64,000 bases of DNA, from NCBI RefSeq assembly GCF_004359215.1, contig NC_090620.1:2542085-2606084 (forward strand), read 5' to 3'. The position numbers were made by a program, and so were the translations under genes. Every line of letters starts with the position of its first letter. Position 1 is the stretch's first letter. Below are positions 62,740 through 64,000 of this stretch, in pieces. The DNA comes from Bremia lactucae (taxonomy: Eukaryota; Oomycota; Peronosporomycetes; Peronosporales; Peronosporaceae). The notes beneath the pieces are model-generated. The model was not told the origin of the DNA. It made no database searches and worked only from the letters and a program-made list of their open reading frames with translations.

Positions 62740-64000
62740 AGACCTCAGTGTAAATACGCATCACACTGAAATGTTGGACCCCGACGGCTGTGCCCAAGCA
62801 CAGGCAGGGTTGAAGGTCCACAATTGTGACGCGAATAGTTGCCGACGGCTGAGCTTAGGCCCAGGCAGCGTTGAAGTTCAAAAACTTGAATAATTTGAGT
62901 GGTAAGACACAAGGATACTTGCCAGGGAATCAACATCCAAAAAATATGGATCGCCTGTCTATAAAAGACAGTGCGAAAGTCCTAAATCGACTAAGGAGTC
63001 GATCGTAGAGGAAGTCCTCAATAAAATTAGGGAATAAATCCCGCAAAAGTTGAGTGGACGAATCCCTTGAAAACTGTAGTTTAAAGGTTCCCAGGTAACT
63101 TTTGGAAATAAGATAAAGAGGAAACTGAGACATCAAGTGTCTTTGTAAACGACGGATCAAGTGTAGGCGCTTATACACTTGTTTGATAGCGCCTTTGAAG
63201 TTCACTTCGGAGGAGGAGTCAATTGCTAACGCTAGAACCGAAACGGTCCTTGCGTGATCAGCGTAGTGTCAAAGTCAAGCAGATCTGCAGGCTTGTCCAG
63301 ATGACAAGTACGGCCGATATTTTGTCGACTATCGTATTTTCTGAGAACGAATGGGTTTTTAGCAGCTCATCGTTGGACGAAAGTTTCCTAGATGAGAAGA
63401 CACAGATGAAACGTTTTACGTCCCAGTCCTGGGAGTCTTCAAAGACAAATCCTTTGTATAAGGATTTAATCGAATTCAAGGATGTATTCCCTGAATCCGT
63501 ACTGTGCGACGTTACGTAAGGATAAAGGCACTCGACAAGAAAATCGATCAGATTCCAGGTTCAAAATACTGTGTCATGTAGCAGTGGGCATTGCCTATTA
63601 GTGATCGACAAATTCTTTGCCGATCGCTTGGCAGTGGGTCATGAGAGGAAGTCACCTCTCCACATAGCTCTCCGATCTTCTGTGTCCGTAAAGCAACAGT
63701 AGGGTAAGAGATTGTGAATGCGTTTAATAAATTGAGCTCTTTAACGATATTGGCTCAAACCTCGATACCACGGAAAGACGTAATGATTGATGGTAAGATG
63801 ATGTATAATGATTGATGAAAGACGTAATGATTGATGGTGTGTCAAAGAGAACTATATTTTTGTTTATGGATAGGTCGATCGGATCTTTATGCTTGAACAA
63901 GTTATGCCGTTCACATTCCGTTTCGGGTGCTACTGCAGTAAGCAACTGAAGCGAAATGCTATGGGAGTGGCTAGTTGCGCTACAGGGGCTTACTTGCACC
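62740..64000 (+). pseudogene. Gypsy protease-linker to RT, inverted, runs off window
   Basis: Plus strand: MLDPDGCAQAQAGLKVHNCD and GSPVYKRQCESP (62770-62990) match the minus-strand linker at 14243-13860. Frame 63223-63519 ends LIEFKDVFPESVLCDV, the segment just before RT, followed by broken RT (63530-63999). It meets the minus-strand RT of Gypsy-B at about 62690-62740, head to head. The word aaagacgtaatgattgatgg is locally duplicated at 63774 and 63821. Confidence 0.7.

Overview
The window looks like nuclear DNA of an oomycete, most likely a Phytophthora or downy-mildew relative. This is inferred from the style of its Ty3/Gypsy and Copia elements, the pogo/Tigger and MULE transposons, and two or three compact genes (one with an 80-nt intron) standing in repeats. 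No rRNA, tRNA or CRISPR array was seen.

Only three host genes are convincing, all on the minus strand and in two small islands. Island 1 (about 14.9-19.7 kb) holds a two-FHA-domain PP2C-type phosphatase, whose last exon with the DNVT motif lies beyond an 80-nt intron, and a single-pass membrane protein with a Ser/Thr/Pro-rich ectodomain. Island 2 (about 39.7-42.5 kb) holds a Kef/CPA2-type cation:proton antiporter with a C-terminal RCK-like domain.

The rest is layered transposable elements, nearly all broken. Left to right: Gypsy-A (minus, cut by the window edge) inserted in a Copia-1 LTR; Copia-1 (1114-5018); the 3' part of a plus-strand Gypsy-A (5521-8255) abutting a minus-strand Gypsy-A (8256-14243); island 1; a Tigger transposase split by a solo Gypsy-A LTR with a perfect GTATG target duplication (21060-21509); a MULE with subterminal inverted repeats (about 24.07-26.64 kb); a mosaic of Gypsy-B, an inverted RT-RNase H block and Gypsy-C (27.2-33.4 kb); a third long Gypsy-A (33492-39417); island 2; decayed Gypsy gag/pol (44.1-49.1 kb); Copia-2 (49173 to about 56.7 kb) with a Gypsy nested in its RNase H; a decayed Gypsy integrase (56.8-57.5 kb); Gypsy-B copy 2 (58725 to about 62.69 kb); and an inverted Gypsy protease/RT segment running off the right edge.

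Two features stand out. First, Gypsy families A and B carry a long open frame on the antisense strand that starts next to the 3' LTR and reads back across the integrase chromodomain. Five copies are present. Families A and B share protein-level conservation in the part that does not overlap pol, and both use the same relative frame against the chromodomain. Second, the same two families are packed with short perfect hairpins (6-10 bp stems, short loops) in gag, pol, accessory ORF and LTR, far more than I see in the host genes or the Copia elements. In at least one hairpin a base pair has changed on both sides between families. I know of no description of either and would examine these first. 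A 2,169-bp block about 99.8% identical between two otherwise diverged Gypsy-A copies 25,215 bp apart points to gene conversion, or to an assembly artefact.
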